64,000 nucleotides of DNA from Lysobacter sp. yr284. Lineage in GTDB: Bacteria > Pseudomonadota > Gammaproteobacteria > Xanthomonadales > Xanthomonadaceae. Shown piece by piece: positions 56,959 to 64,000 of this stretch (within the stretch, counting starts at the first letter, position 1; each line of letters starts with the position of its first letter). Location: contig NZ_FNPT01000003.1 of the NCBI RefSeq assembly GCF_900107375.1, positions 124,001 to 188,000 on the forward strand, written 5' to 3'. The notes under the pieces were generated by a model. It had not been told where the DNA came from. It saw nothing but the letters and a program-made list of their open reading frames with translations, and ran no database searches. A program made the translations under genes and the position numbers.

Positions 56959-57157
56959 GGTGTGCTCCCTCCAATGGTCGATGGGTTGTTCCTTCGTGCC
57001 TCAGCGCAGCGGACCGTTGCGGGCCTGCGCCCTCCCGGCGGCTGCCGCTCCTCTATACCAAAGCCGCCCGCGGCCTGCGGGGCGGACCGCGGGATTTGTG
57101 ATGCAAGGGCGCAGTGCGTGATCGGCGCGCGCATTCAGCTGCGCGCGGGATGTGATG

Positions 57158-58174
57158 TCAGTCGCGGCGGCGGCCGAACGCGGCGTAGGCCAGGACCGCG
57201 GTCAGCACGCACAGCCCGATCACCACGCTGAGGAAGCCGTGCGGGTTGTCGGCCAGCGGGATGCCGCCGACGTTCATGCCGAACAGGCCGGCGACCAGGT
57301 TGATCGGCAGGGCCACTACGGTGACCACGGTCAGCACGAACAGGGTGCGCCCGGTCTGCTCGTTGACCAGCGCCGCCAGTTCTTCCTGGATCAGCTTGAC
57401 CCGCTCGACCAGCGCGGCGGAGTCGCCGATCGCGGTGGAGAACTCTTCGGCGGCCTGTTGCAGGTCGCCGATGTCGTCGCGGCCGATCCAGTCCGGCGGG
57501 CGGTTGAGCAGCCGGAACAGCGCGGTCGGCTCCGGCGCCAGCAGCCGCTGCAGGCGCACCAGGCTGCGGCGCAGCGCGCCGAGCTGCTTGCGGTCGGTGG
57601 CGATGCGGTTGTCGAGCAGGCGGTCCTCGATCCGGTCGACCTGCACGGTGCACTTGCGCAGGATCTCGCCGAGCACGCTGGCCTGGTCGCGCAGCAGGTG
57701 GGCCAGCAGCTCCACCGGCGAGCGGAACACCTGGCCCGAGCGCACCGCCGCGCGCAGCTGGTCGACCGAGCGCAACGGGCGCAGCCGCGCGCTGACCAGC
57801 AGGCGCGGGCCGATGCACAGGCTGGTGGTGCCGACCTCGGAGGCGTCGAAGCTGGAATCGAACAGCACGTCGTGGACCACCGCGATCAGCGCGTTGTCGT
57901 CCAGCTCCAGCCGGGTCGAGCCGACCTCGCTGCGCAGGCTGTCGTAGAACGCGTCGGGCATCCGCAGCGCGCGGCGCAGGTAGCGTTCGCTGCCGGTGTT
58001 GGACAGGGAGAAGTGCAGCCACAGGAAGCCGCGGCCGTCGCCGTCGGCGGGCGCGGCGAGGAAGGCGGCGACCGCGTCGGTGCTGATCGGCTGCGCCGGC
58101 TGGCCCGGGACGAAGCGATAGCCCCAGATCAGGCCGTCTTCGTTGGAACCGTAGCTGGCGTCGGCGATGCGCAT
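57158..58174 (-). CDS. CorA-family divalent cation transporter (ZntB-like)
   Basis: 338 aa. A large cytoplasmic domain precedes two C-terminal helices, with the pore signature GMN in LFGMNVGGIPL near residue 308. The N-terminus (WGYRFVPGQPAQPI..., LWLHF) resembles ZntB, which moves zinc, more than Mg-specific CorA. It is on the same strand as the peptide/YcaO pair but about 200 bp away, and co-transcription is not evident. Confidence 0.9.
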   Translation of the reverse strand: MRIADASYGSNEDGLIWGYRFVPGQPAQPISTDAVAAFLAAPADGDGRGFLWLHFSLSNTGSERYLRRALRMPDAFYDSLRSEVGSTRLELDDNALIAVVHDVLFDSSFDASEVGTTSLCIGPRLLVSARLRPLRSVDQLRAAVRSGQVFRSPVELLAHLLRDQASVLGEILRKCTVQVDRIEDRLLDNRIATDRKQLGALRRSLVRLQRLLAPEPTALFRLLNRPPDWIGRDDIGDLQQAAEEFSTAIGDSAALVERVKLIQEELAALVNEQTGRTLFVLTVVTVVALPINLVAGLFGMNVGGIPLADNPHGFLSVVIGLCVLTAVLAYAAFGRRRD

Positions 58175-58328
58175 CGAAGCGGCGATCCGGGGGCGGAAGG
58201 AACAGGCCGCCTACGCTAGCCCAAAGCGGCGGCGGCGTCATGGCGGGCGTGCCGCGTCCTGCGCGCGTGCGGCGGCGCGGGCGCGGCCGACCCACAGCGC
58301 GGGCCGGCGGCGGCGCGGCGCGGGCGGC

Positions 58329-58637
58329 TCAGCAGCGGCCGTCGCCGGTGTAGCTGCTGCCTTGCTTGCGCACGCGCAGGCCGTCGACGCAGCGGAACTC
58401 GACCGGTTCGGGCACCGGTGCCGGCAGCGCCGCGGCGCTGCCGGCCGGCGCGCCGGCGCGGCCGGGCACGGTATGCGCGGGCGCGGCGCCGCGCGCGGCC
58501 GGTGCGCGCGCCTGGAACAGATAGGCCAGGGCCAGGACCGCGGCGGTCAGCGCCAGCGCCAGGCTCACGATCACGCTGGGGCTGAGCAGGGCGCGCAGGC
58601 GGGCCGGGTCCGGCAGCGGTTCGCGGCGGGCATCCAT
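58329..58637 (-). CDS. Small single-pass membrane protein, unknown
   Basis: 102 aa. One membrane helix (VIVSLALALTAAVLALAYLF, about residues 22-41), a flexible Ala/Pro/Gly linker, and a C-terminal part with two Cys (FRCVDGLRVRKQGSSY, then TGDGRC at the end). The Cys pair outside the membrane suggests a disulfide in the periplasm. No family recognised. It is flanked by noncoding sequence. Confidence 0.6.
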   Translation of the reverse strand: MDARREPLPDPARLRALLSPSVIVSLALALTAAVLALAYLFQARAPAARGAAPAHTVPGRAGAPAGSAAALPAPVPEPVEFRCVDGLRVRKQGSSYTGDGRC

Positions 58638-58760
58638 GCGGCGGGTTTCCGTGGTGGGGTGGGGCCGAGCATACCCGCCGGACGGGCGCGCCAGCGCAAG
58701 GGGGCGGGCCCGATGTTTGCCGCTGCGCGGCGATGCGGCTTGGCGGCGAGCGGACCCGAC

Positions 58761-58840
58761 AGCGTCGGGACTGAAGCCCCCGCCACAAACGCCACGACAA
58801 CCTGTGGGACGTCCTCCAGGCCCTACGCTTTCCGATCCGG
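58761..58840. repeat. Two rearranged half units of the GGGAGG/GACGC family
   Basis: A unit CGACAGCGTCGGGACTGAAGC (58759-58779, extended by CCCCCGCCACAA) is followed by TGTGGGACGTCCTCCAGGCC (58803-58822). They are in the order of outward-facing arms, so the element is broken or inverted compared with 55296. Confidence 0.5.
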
Positions 58841-58883
58841 TCCGATGGCGTTTCGACGCGGCCGCAGCCTCGCCACAACCGCC

Positions 58884-60077
58884 TCAGCGCACCGCGTCCG
58901 CCGCCGCCCGCGGCTTGCGCAGCCGCAGCACCAGCGTGGCGACCACCCCGGCGACCATGCCCCAGAACACCGAGCCGATCTGCAACGCGGTGAAGCCCGA
59001 GGCGGTGACCAGGAAGGTGATCAGCGCCGGATCGCGTTCCTGCGGGTCGGCCAGCGCCGCGGCCAGGGCGTTGCCGATGGTGGCGAGCAGGGCGATGCCG
59101 GCGATGGCCAGCACCAGCGCCTGCGGGAACGCCGCGAACGCGGCCGCCACGGTCGCGCCGAACACGCCGGTGAGCAGGTAGAACCCGCCGGCCGCGACCG
59201 AGGCGAAGTAGCGCTTGCGCGGATCTTCGTGCGCGTCCTCGCCCATGCAGATCGCGGCGGTGATCGCCGCCAGGCACAGCGCGAACGCGCCGAACGGGGC
59301 GAGCAGCAGGTTGGCCAGGCCGGTCCAGCCGATCAGCGGCGAGGCCGGCGTGTCGCGGTAGCCGTGCGCGCGCAGGATCGCGATCCCGGGCACGTTCTGC
59401 GAGGCCATGGTCACCACGAACAACGGAATGGCGACGCCGACGGTGGCGGCGAGCGAGAACCGAGGCGTGGTCCACACCGGCAACGCCACCGCCAGTTGCA
59501 GCTTGTCCAGGTGCAGCCCGCCCTGCAGCGCCGCCACCGCGATGCCGACCGCGAGCGCGACCAGCACCGCATAGCGCGGCAGCCAGCGCCGCGCCAGCAG
59601 GAAGCCCAGCAGCATCGCCAACACCAGGGCGAAGCTGTGCTGCATCGAAGTGAACACGTTGAGCCCGAAACGCAGCAGCACCCCGGCCAGCATGCCCGCG
59701 GCCAGGCTCGCCGGCAGCCGCGCCAGCGCCCGTTCGAGCCAGCCGCTGAAGCCCAGCGCGACGGTCAGCGCGGCGCTGATCACGAACGCGCCGATCGCCT
59801 CGGCCAGCGGCAGCCCGGCCGCGCCGGTGATCAGCATCGCCGCGCCGGGCGTGGACCAGGCGGTGACCACCGGGACCTTGTAGCGCAGCGACAGGCCGAT
59901 GCAGGTGGCGGCCATGCCGAGCCCGAGCGCCCACATCCACGAAGCGATCTCGGCCTCGTCGGCGCCGCTGGCCTGGGCGGCGGAGAACACGATCGCGGCC
60001 GAACTGGTGAAACCGACCAGCACCGCGACGAATCCGGCGACGACGGCGGACAAGGACAGATCGCGCAGATGCGGCAT
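58884..60077 (-). CDS. benE: BenE-family benzoate/H+ symporter
   Basis: 397 aa with about 12 helices. SAVVAGFVAVLVGFTSSAAIVF at the N-terminus, SLRYKVPVVTAWSTPGAAML and FVVTMASQNVPGIAILRAHG are BenE/YdcO marks. Start ATG 60077 gives the family length; an alternative ATG is at 60110. No benzoate-catabolic genes are nearby, so the substrate is uncertain, as for E. coli YdcO. Confidence 0.9.
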   Translation of the reverse strand: MPHLRDLSLSAVVAGFVAVLVGFTSSAAIVFSAAQASGADEAEIASWMWALGLGMAATCIGLSLRYKVPVVTAWSTPGAAMLITGAAGLPLAEAIGAFVISAALTVALGFSGWLERALARLPASLAAGMLAGVLLRFGLNVFTSMQHSFALVLAMLLGFLLARRWLPRYAVLVALAVGIAVAALQGGLHLDKLQLAVALPVWTTPRFSLAATVGVAIPLFVVTMASQNVPGIAILRAHGYRDTPASPLIGWTGLANLLLAPFGAFALCLAAITAAICMGEDAHEDPRKRYFASVAAGGFYLLTGVFGATVAAAFAAFPQALVLAIAGIALLATIGNALAAALADPQERDPALITFLVTASGFTALQIGSVFWGMVAGVVATLVLRLRKPRAAADAVR

Positions 60078-60261
60078 GCGGGCGCCGGGACAGGGGAGAG
60101 GCGACATCATGCGGCATCGGCCGCGCCGGCGGCTGTGCGCTGGCGGCGATTTCGACCGCGTGCGCGGGCGGCCAGCCGGTGCCGCGCATCGCTAAAGATT
60201 CCGACAGCGCGGCCGCCGCCGCGCCGCTGTACTGGCGCCTCCTTCGCCAGGCGCCGCCCGC

Positions 60262-61488
60262 ATGTCCGCCCGCACTGCCGTTTCGTACCGTCCGCCGCGC
60301 CGGCTGGCGTTGGCGCTGCCCCTGATGCTGGCCGCCTTGCCGGCGCCGGCGCGCGCGTCCGACCACCTGGATTCGCCCACCGTCATCGCCGACCCGCGCG
60401 CCGACATCGGCGATCTCTACGCCTGGATGCAGCCCGACGGGCGCCGCCTGAACCTGGCGATGACCGTGGTCGGCCACGGCTTCTCCGACCGCTTGCGCTA
60501 CGTGTTCCGGATCGACAGCGCGCGCCGCTTCGGCGGCGCCGACGCCAGCGTCGAGATCGTCTGCCGCGTCCCCGCCGCCGAGCGCGTCGAATGCAGCGCC
60601 GACGGGATCGACGCGGCGCGCGGCGACGCCCGCGGCGAGGCCGGGCTGTGGGGCGAGCGCCATCGCCTGCGGGTGTTCGCCGGCCTGCGCGACGACCCGT
60701 TCTACAACAACGTGCGCGGCACCCGCGCCGCCTACCAGGTCGCCGCCGCGGCGCTGGCTGCCGGCGCGCCGCTCGACGCCGCGCGCTGCGCCCGCTTCGA
60801 ACCGGCCACCGTGCGGGCCATCGCCGAACAATGGCGCCACACCGACGGCGACCCGGCGCGCAACTTCCTCGCCGGCTGGACGCCGGCCGCGCTGGTGGTG
60901 CAGATCGAGCGCAAGGCGGTCGACCGCGGCGGCCCGCTGTTGGCGGTGTGGGCGGCGGTGGAATCTTCCGAGCGCCGCATCGACCGCGCCGGGCGCGTGC
61001 TGACCGGCAACGCGCTGCTCGGCACGCTCGACGGCGAAGAGGCCAGCGACCGGCTCAAGGAGCGCTACAACGCCGGCGCGCCGGCCGACGGCGCCGAGTT
61101 CGCGCCGCAGATCGAGCGCGGGCTGGCGCTATACGACGCCTTCGATGGCCGCTGCGGCAACGCCTTGCTGGCCGCGTCCGAACCGGCCCGGCGCTATCGC
61201 GCGCTGGCGCGGTTGCTCGCCGACGACCGCCTGTGGGTCGACAGCCGCCGGCGCCGTTGCCAGCGCCCGTTCGCGGTGGAGCTGGCCCAGGCCGCGGGCC
61301 GCCGCGCGGATCGCGGCGATTGCGGCGGGCGCACGCCGTTGCAGGCGGCGATCAACGTCTACCGCTCGCTGCTGGTGGACGCCAGCGTCGACGGCGTCAG
61401 CGACGGTTTGCAGCGCGACGAGAAAACGCCGTCGGTCGATCGCTTCCCGTTCCTGGCCCCGGCGGACGCGGCGGGGTATTCGCCGTGA
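60262..61488 (+). CDS. DUF4331-family exported protein
   Basis: 408 aa. A signal peptide ends in ARA (about residue 31). The mature N-terminus ASDHLDSPTVIADP followed by ADIGDLYAW is the DUF4331 hallmark, and LAMTVVGHGFSD, NNVRGT and NFLAGW continue it. The family is periplasmic and of unknown function. The C-terminal region has several Cys (RRRCQRPF, DCGGRTP). It heads a short plus-strand group with a DUF4198-type gene. Confidence 0.85.
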   Translation: MSARTAVSYRPPRRLALALPLMLAALPAPARASDHLDSPTVIADPRADIGDLYAWMQPDGRRLNLAMTVVGHGFSDRLRYVFRIDSARRFGGADASVEIVCRVPAAERVECSADGIDAARGDARGEAGLWGERHRLRVFAGLRDDPFYNNVRGTRAAYQVAAAALAAGAPLDAARCARFEPATVRAIAEQWRHTDGDPARNFLAGWTPAALVVQIERKAVDRGGPLLAVWAAVESSERRIDRAGRVLTGNALLGTLDGEEASDRLKERYNAGAPADGAEFAPQIERGLALYDAFDGRCGNALLAASEPARRYRALARLLADDRLWVDSRRRRCQRPFAVELAQAAGRRADRGDCGGRTPLQAAINVYRSLLVDASVDGVSDGLQRDEKTPSVDRFPFLAPADAAGYSP

Positions 61489-61534
61489 GCCGCGGCGGGC
61501 CTGCCGCACTGCGGGCGCCAGCGCCGCAGCGGCG

Positions 61535-61741
61535 GTGTGCTTGCCTGCGGCGGCGTCGACCGCGGCCGCGCCGGCGTGGTCGCCGCTGCTGCTCGCGCTG
61601 GCCGCGCCCGCGCATTGGCTGGTCGCGCGCGGCGCGGCCGTCGCGATCAAGGTCGCGGCCAGCTGGCTGCTGGCCGTGGCGCTGCTGGCGCTGTCGGCGG
61701 CGCCGGCATTGGCCGGCGATGTTCCCGATCACCTGCAATAG
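61535..61741 (+). CDS. Small membrane protein or remnant between DUF4331 and DUF4198
   Basis: 68 aa from GTG 61535. It has one or two hydrophobic segments (SPLLLALAAPAHWLVA and SWLLAVALLALSAAPALA) and ends GDVPDHLQ, nine bases before the next gene. No ribosome site is evident. It might be the C-terminal remnant of a HupE/UreJ-like protein, which often accompanies such genes, but the identity is too short to prove. Confidence 0.35.
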   Translation: MCLPAAASTAAAPAWSPLLLALAAPAHWLVARGAAVAIKVAASWLLAVALLALSAAPALAGDVPDHLQ

Positions 61742-61750
61742 GAGCCTGCG

Positions 61751-62587
61751 ATGACGTACAGGAGCATTCTCGCGTGGACGCTGCTGGCGGCGTCGTCGGC
61801 GCCGGCCGCCGCGCACGATTTCTGGATCCAGCCCGACCGTTACCGCCCGGCCGGGCACGACGGCATCGCGCTGACGCTGCAGGTCGGCCACGGCCGCGAC
61901 CGCCAGCGTTCGGCGATCGCCCTGCGTCGCATCCAGCGTTTGCAGGCGTTCGCCGCCGACGGCCGCCGCCTGGACCTGCGCGCGCAACTGCGGCCGGACC
62001 CGCAGGCCGCGGCCGACGCCCGCTTCGCGCTGCCCGCGGGCGCCTGGCTGCTGGCGCTGGACACCGACGCCGGCGCGCAGAGCCGCTTGCCGGCGCCGCG
62101 TTTCAACGACTACCTGCGCGCCGAGGGCCTGACCCCGGCGCTGCAGGCGCGCAGCGCGCAGGGGCGAAGCGATGCCGACGGCTCGGAGCGCTACAGCCGC
62201 CACAGCAAGGCGCTGGTGCGCGCGGGCGCGTCCGCGGCCGCGGCCGGCGTCGCCGCGCTGCTGGCGCAGCCGCTGGGGCTGCCGCTGGAGATCGTGCTCG
62301 ACGCCGACCCGCAGGCGCGCGCACCGCGGCTGCCGCTGCGGGTGCTGTGGCAGGGACGGCCGCTGGCCGGCGCGCTGGTCAAGCTGACCCGGCTGGAAGA
62401 CGACGCCCGGCCGCTGGAGCAGCGTCGTACCGATGCCCAGGGCCGCGCCGAGTTCGCCGTGCCGGGCGCCGGCACCTGGCTGTTGAACGCGATCTGGACC
62501 CAGCCGCTGCCGGCCGGCGCCGAGGTCGACTTCGAAACGGCGTTCACCAGCCTGAGCTTCGACATCGTCGACGCCGCGCCGCCGTGA
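61751..62587 (+). CDS. DUF4198-type periplasmic protein
   Basis: 278 aa. A signal peptide ends in AAA/HDF. AHDFWIQPDRYRP is typical for the mature N-terminus of DUF4198 proteins (often called nickel-transport-associated), and the C-terminal part (GRAEFAVPGAGTWLLNAIW) has the family's beta pattern. The N-terminal His of the mature protein (HDFWI) is a candidate metal ligand. It starts 9 bp after the small membrane ORF. Confidence 0.82.
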   Translation: MTYRSILAWTLLAASSAPAAAHDFWIQPDRYRPAGHDGIALTLQVGHGRDRQRSAIALRRIQRLQAFAADGRRLDLRAQLRPDPQAAADARFALPAGAWLLALDTDAGAQSRLPAPRFNDYLRAEGLTPALQARSAQGRSDADGSERYSRHSKALVRAGASAAAAGVAALLAQPLGLPLEIVLDADPQARAPRLPLRVLWQGRPLAGALVKLTRLEDDARPLEQRRTDAQGRAEFAVPGAGTWLLNAIWTQPLPAGAEVDFETAFTSLSFDIVDAAPP

Positions 62588-62792
62588 GGGCGGCGCTACG
62601 TCGCCGCGCCGCGTGCCCTGCGCCGGGGGGCGCGCCGCTGCTGCTGCTGCTGCCGGGCGCGGTGCGCAGGCGGCGGGCCGGATCGGCGTCTTCTCGCCCT
62701 GGCCGTGCGCAAGCGCGCTTCGAACTCACATTTGTCACGTCCATCGGCGCCGCGCTTGCCGCACTATCGGCCTTCCTCCCGGAGAGATGCGC

Positions 62793-63269
62793 ATGGCCAC
62801 CGCCAGCCGATCCAAGACCGTCGCCGCGAAGACCGCGGCGAAGAAACCTGCGACGAAGCAAACTGCGGCGAAGAAGCCGGCTGCGGCCAAGACCGTAGCG
62901 AAGAAGGCCTCGGCCGGCGCCGCGTCCGCGGCCGGCAAGACCGCGCCGGCCAAGCCGGCCGTCGCCAAGGCCGCTGTCGCCAAGACCGCCAAGGCCAAGC
63001 CCGCGGCCGCGAAGCCCGCTGCGGCCGCCAAGCCGGCTCGCGCGAAGGCGCCGGCCGCCGCCGACAAGGTCAAGGGCCCGGCCTCTTATTTCCCCTCGAT
63101 CGAGAAGACCTACGGCAAGCCGGTCGCGCACTGGTTCGCGCTGATCGACGGCCTCGGCGCGCGCAAGCACATGGATCTGGTGGCCGAACTCAAGCGCGCG
63201 CACGGCCTCGGCCACGGCCATGCTAACGCGCTGGTGGCCTATCGCCTGGCCCAGGCCGGCAAGGCCTGA
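62793..63269 (+). CDS. Histone-H1-like tail fused to DUF4287
   Basis: 158 aa. Residues 1-90 are Ala/Lys/Pro repeats (AAKKPA-type) like histone H1 or AlgR3-style tails. Residues 95-158 are DUF4287 (SYFPSIEKTYGKPVAHWFAL, GLGHGHANALVAYRLAQ). ATG 62793 follows GGAG at 62781 by 8 nt. It is likely a DNA-associated protein. The repeat region is prone to length change. Confidence 0.82.
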   Translation: MATASRSKTVAAKTAAKKPATKQTAAKKPAAAKTVAKKASAGAASAAGKTAPAKPAVAKAAVAKTAKAKPAAAKPAAAAKPARAKAPAAADKVKGPASYFPSIEKTYGKPVAHWFALIDGLGARKHMDLVAELKRAHGLGHGHANALVAYRLAQAGKA

Positions 63270-63461
63270 CCGCCGCCGGCAGCGGCGGCGCGCGGCCGCA
63301 TCCGCCCGAGCCTGCGCGCAGGTCACGGACGCCCGATGGCTCAGGACGTTAATGCGTCCTGGACGGGCCCCTCGGCGCCGGCCGGTCGCGCAGCATCGCT
63401 GCGCGCCGCGCGGGCGGCGCACGAGGGGCCGCAATGGGCGCGCGCGGCGCCCGGCCTGGGT

Positions 63462-64000
63462 TCAGGGCAGGACCAGGATGTCGGTCCAATCCGAGGCGCT
63501 CTGCGCGCGCAGCGCCGCGCCCAGGCTCGGGAACGGATCGACGAACGCGCGGCGCTTGAGCTCGTTGAGCGAGATCAGCGAGCAGGTCGGGGCGGTGCTG
63601 TTGACGCACCAGTAGGCGCCGGCGACGCCGGCCGAGGGCACGTACACCGCCTTCCAGGTCTGGGTCGGCACCACCACCGCGCCGCTGGCGATGGTGGTGT
63701 CCATGTTGTCGAAGTCCGGGCCGGTGACGATGTAGGCCGCGTCCCACTCCTTGGCCACGGTGCGCACGATGTTCTCGATCTTGGCCCAGCTGCCGCGGTT
63801 GAGCTTGCCGGTCTGCGGGACGATGTTGGCGACCGAGAAGGTCTCCTTCTGCGCCGGCGTGGTCGAGGCGTCGCCGGCCGGCATCATGTGGCCGCGGTCG
63901 TAGCCGCTGTTGGTGTAGCTGGCGTGCTTGGTCGGAAAGCCCGGCTCGCTGAAGAAGCTGGAGTCGATGCGGCTGATCGACTCGGCGCCGATCACCTTGG
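63462..64000 (-). CDS. DNA/RNA non-specific endonuclease, partial
   Basis: At least 179 codons; the N-terminus lies beyond the right edge. The catalytic DRGH motif is in GYDRGHMMPAGD, with the Asn/Glu pair in NRGSWAKIENIV about 45 residues on. These are the beta-beta-alpha metal nuclease marks of the NUC1/Serratia family. Two Cys (YWCVN, TCSLI) near the end fit secretion. Likely exported, but the signal peptide is not in view. Confidence 0.9.
   Translation of the reverse strand, partial: KVIGAESISRIDSSFFSEPGFPTKHASYTNSGYDRGHMMPAGDASTTPAQKETFSVANIVPQTGKLNRGSWAKIENIVRTVAKEWDAAYIVTGPDFDNMDTTIASGAVVVPTQTWKAVYVPSAGVAGAYWCVNSTAPTCSLISLNELKRRAFVDPFPSLGAALRAQSASDWTDILVLP

Noticed and set aside
58216-60840. 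874-codon minus-strand frame
   Set aside because: Overlaps benE and DUF4331 genes out of frame with random composition.

Overview
The window is about 70% GC with strong codon bias. It carries lineage-typical families (DUF3247, a TorF-type porin, M23/M56 and M23 peptidases, RegBA beside a cyo operon, a TonB receptor) and dense palindromic repeats of the 'TGTAGGAGCGGC' type. Together these point to a Xanthomonadaceae chromosome, most likely Lysobacter or a close relative. I see no rRNA, tRNA, phage, transposase or CRISPR. Most of the long overlapping reading frames are GC-driven shadows of real genes.

Layout. 0.7-2.8 kb: an orphan PstS-like periplasmic binding protein faces a small secreted Cys-rich protein across a shared bidirectional terminator. 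3.1-7.3 kb: a polyamine ABC importer operon (potFGHI, minus strand), then a TorF-type porin. 9.3-15.0 kb: a LysR regulator diverges from a tightly overlapping operon (acyl-CoA dehydrogenase, SDR, APH-like kinase, histidine phosphatase, SDR). It resembles a split version of the LvaA/LvaC or ACAD11 route for 4-hydroxyacyl-CoA. 15.0-16.0 kb: a repeat island. 16.0-19.1 kb: copA-cueR with a recognisable CueR promoter. 19.3-23.7 kb: an Lhr helicase. 24.1-27.3 kb: small stress or hypothetical genes. 27.5-32.6 kb: AlkB-like dioxygenase, MFS exporter with divergent AraC regulator, alpha/beta hydrolase with divergent AraC regulator. 32.7-35.0 kb: secreted isoamylase. 35.3-42.5 kb: cyoABCD, SURF1 and the RegB/RegA redox two-component system, all on the minus strand. 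42.9-44.2 kb: an MFS symporter. 44.3-45.5 kb: a sphingosine-phosphate-lyase-like PLP fold protein that lacks the PLP lysine. 46.5-53.0 kb: Tat-exported PhoD, then a blaI, M56-M23 and TonB-receptor operon. 54.1-58.2 kb: M23 peptidase, then a YcaO enzyme preceded by a 46-codon peptide gene (a candidate minimal RiPP locus), then a ZntB-like transporter. 58.3-64.0 kb: BenE, a DUF4331/DUF4198 pair, a histone-H1-like DUF4287 protein and a partial secreted nuclease.

The strongest unexplained signals are four. (1) A three-copy, roughly 300-380-bp intergenic element whose hairpins show compensatory base-pair changes between copies. (2) A 97-bp composite palindrome found five times, four of them with an identical 72-nt register. 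(3) The peptide/YcaO pair with a long intercistronic hairpin. (4) The PLP-fold protein with both active-site lysines replaced.
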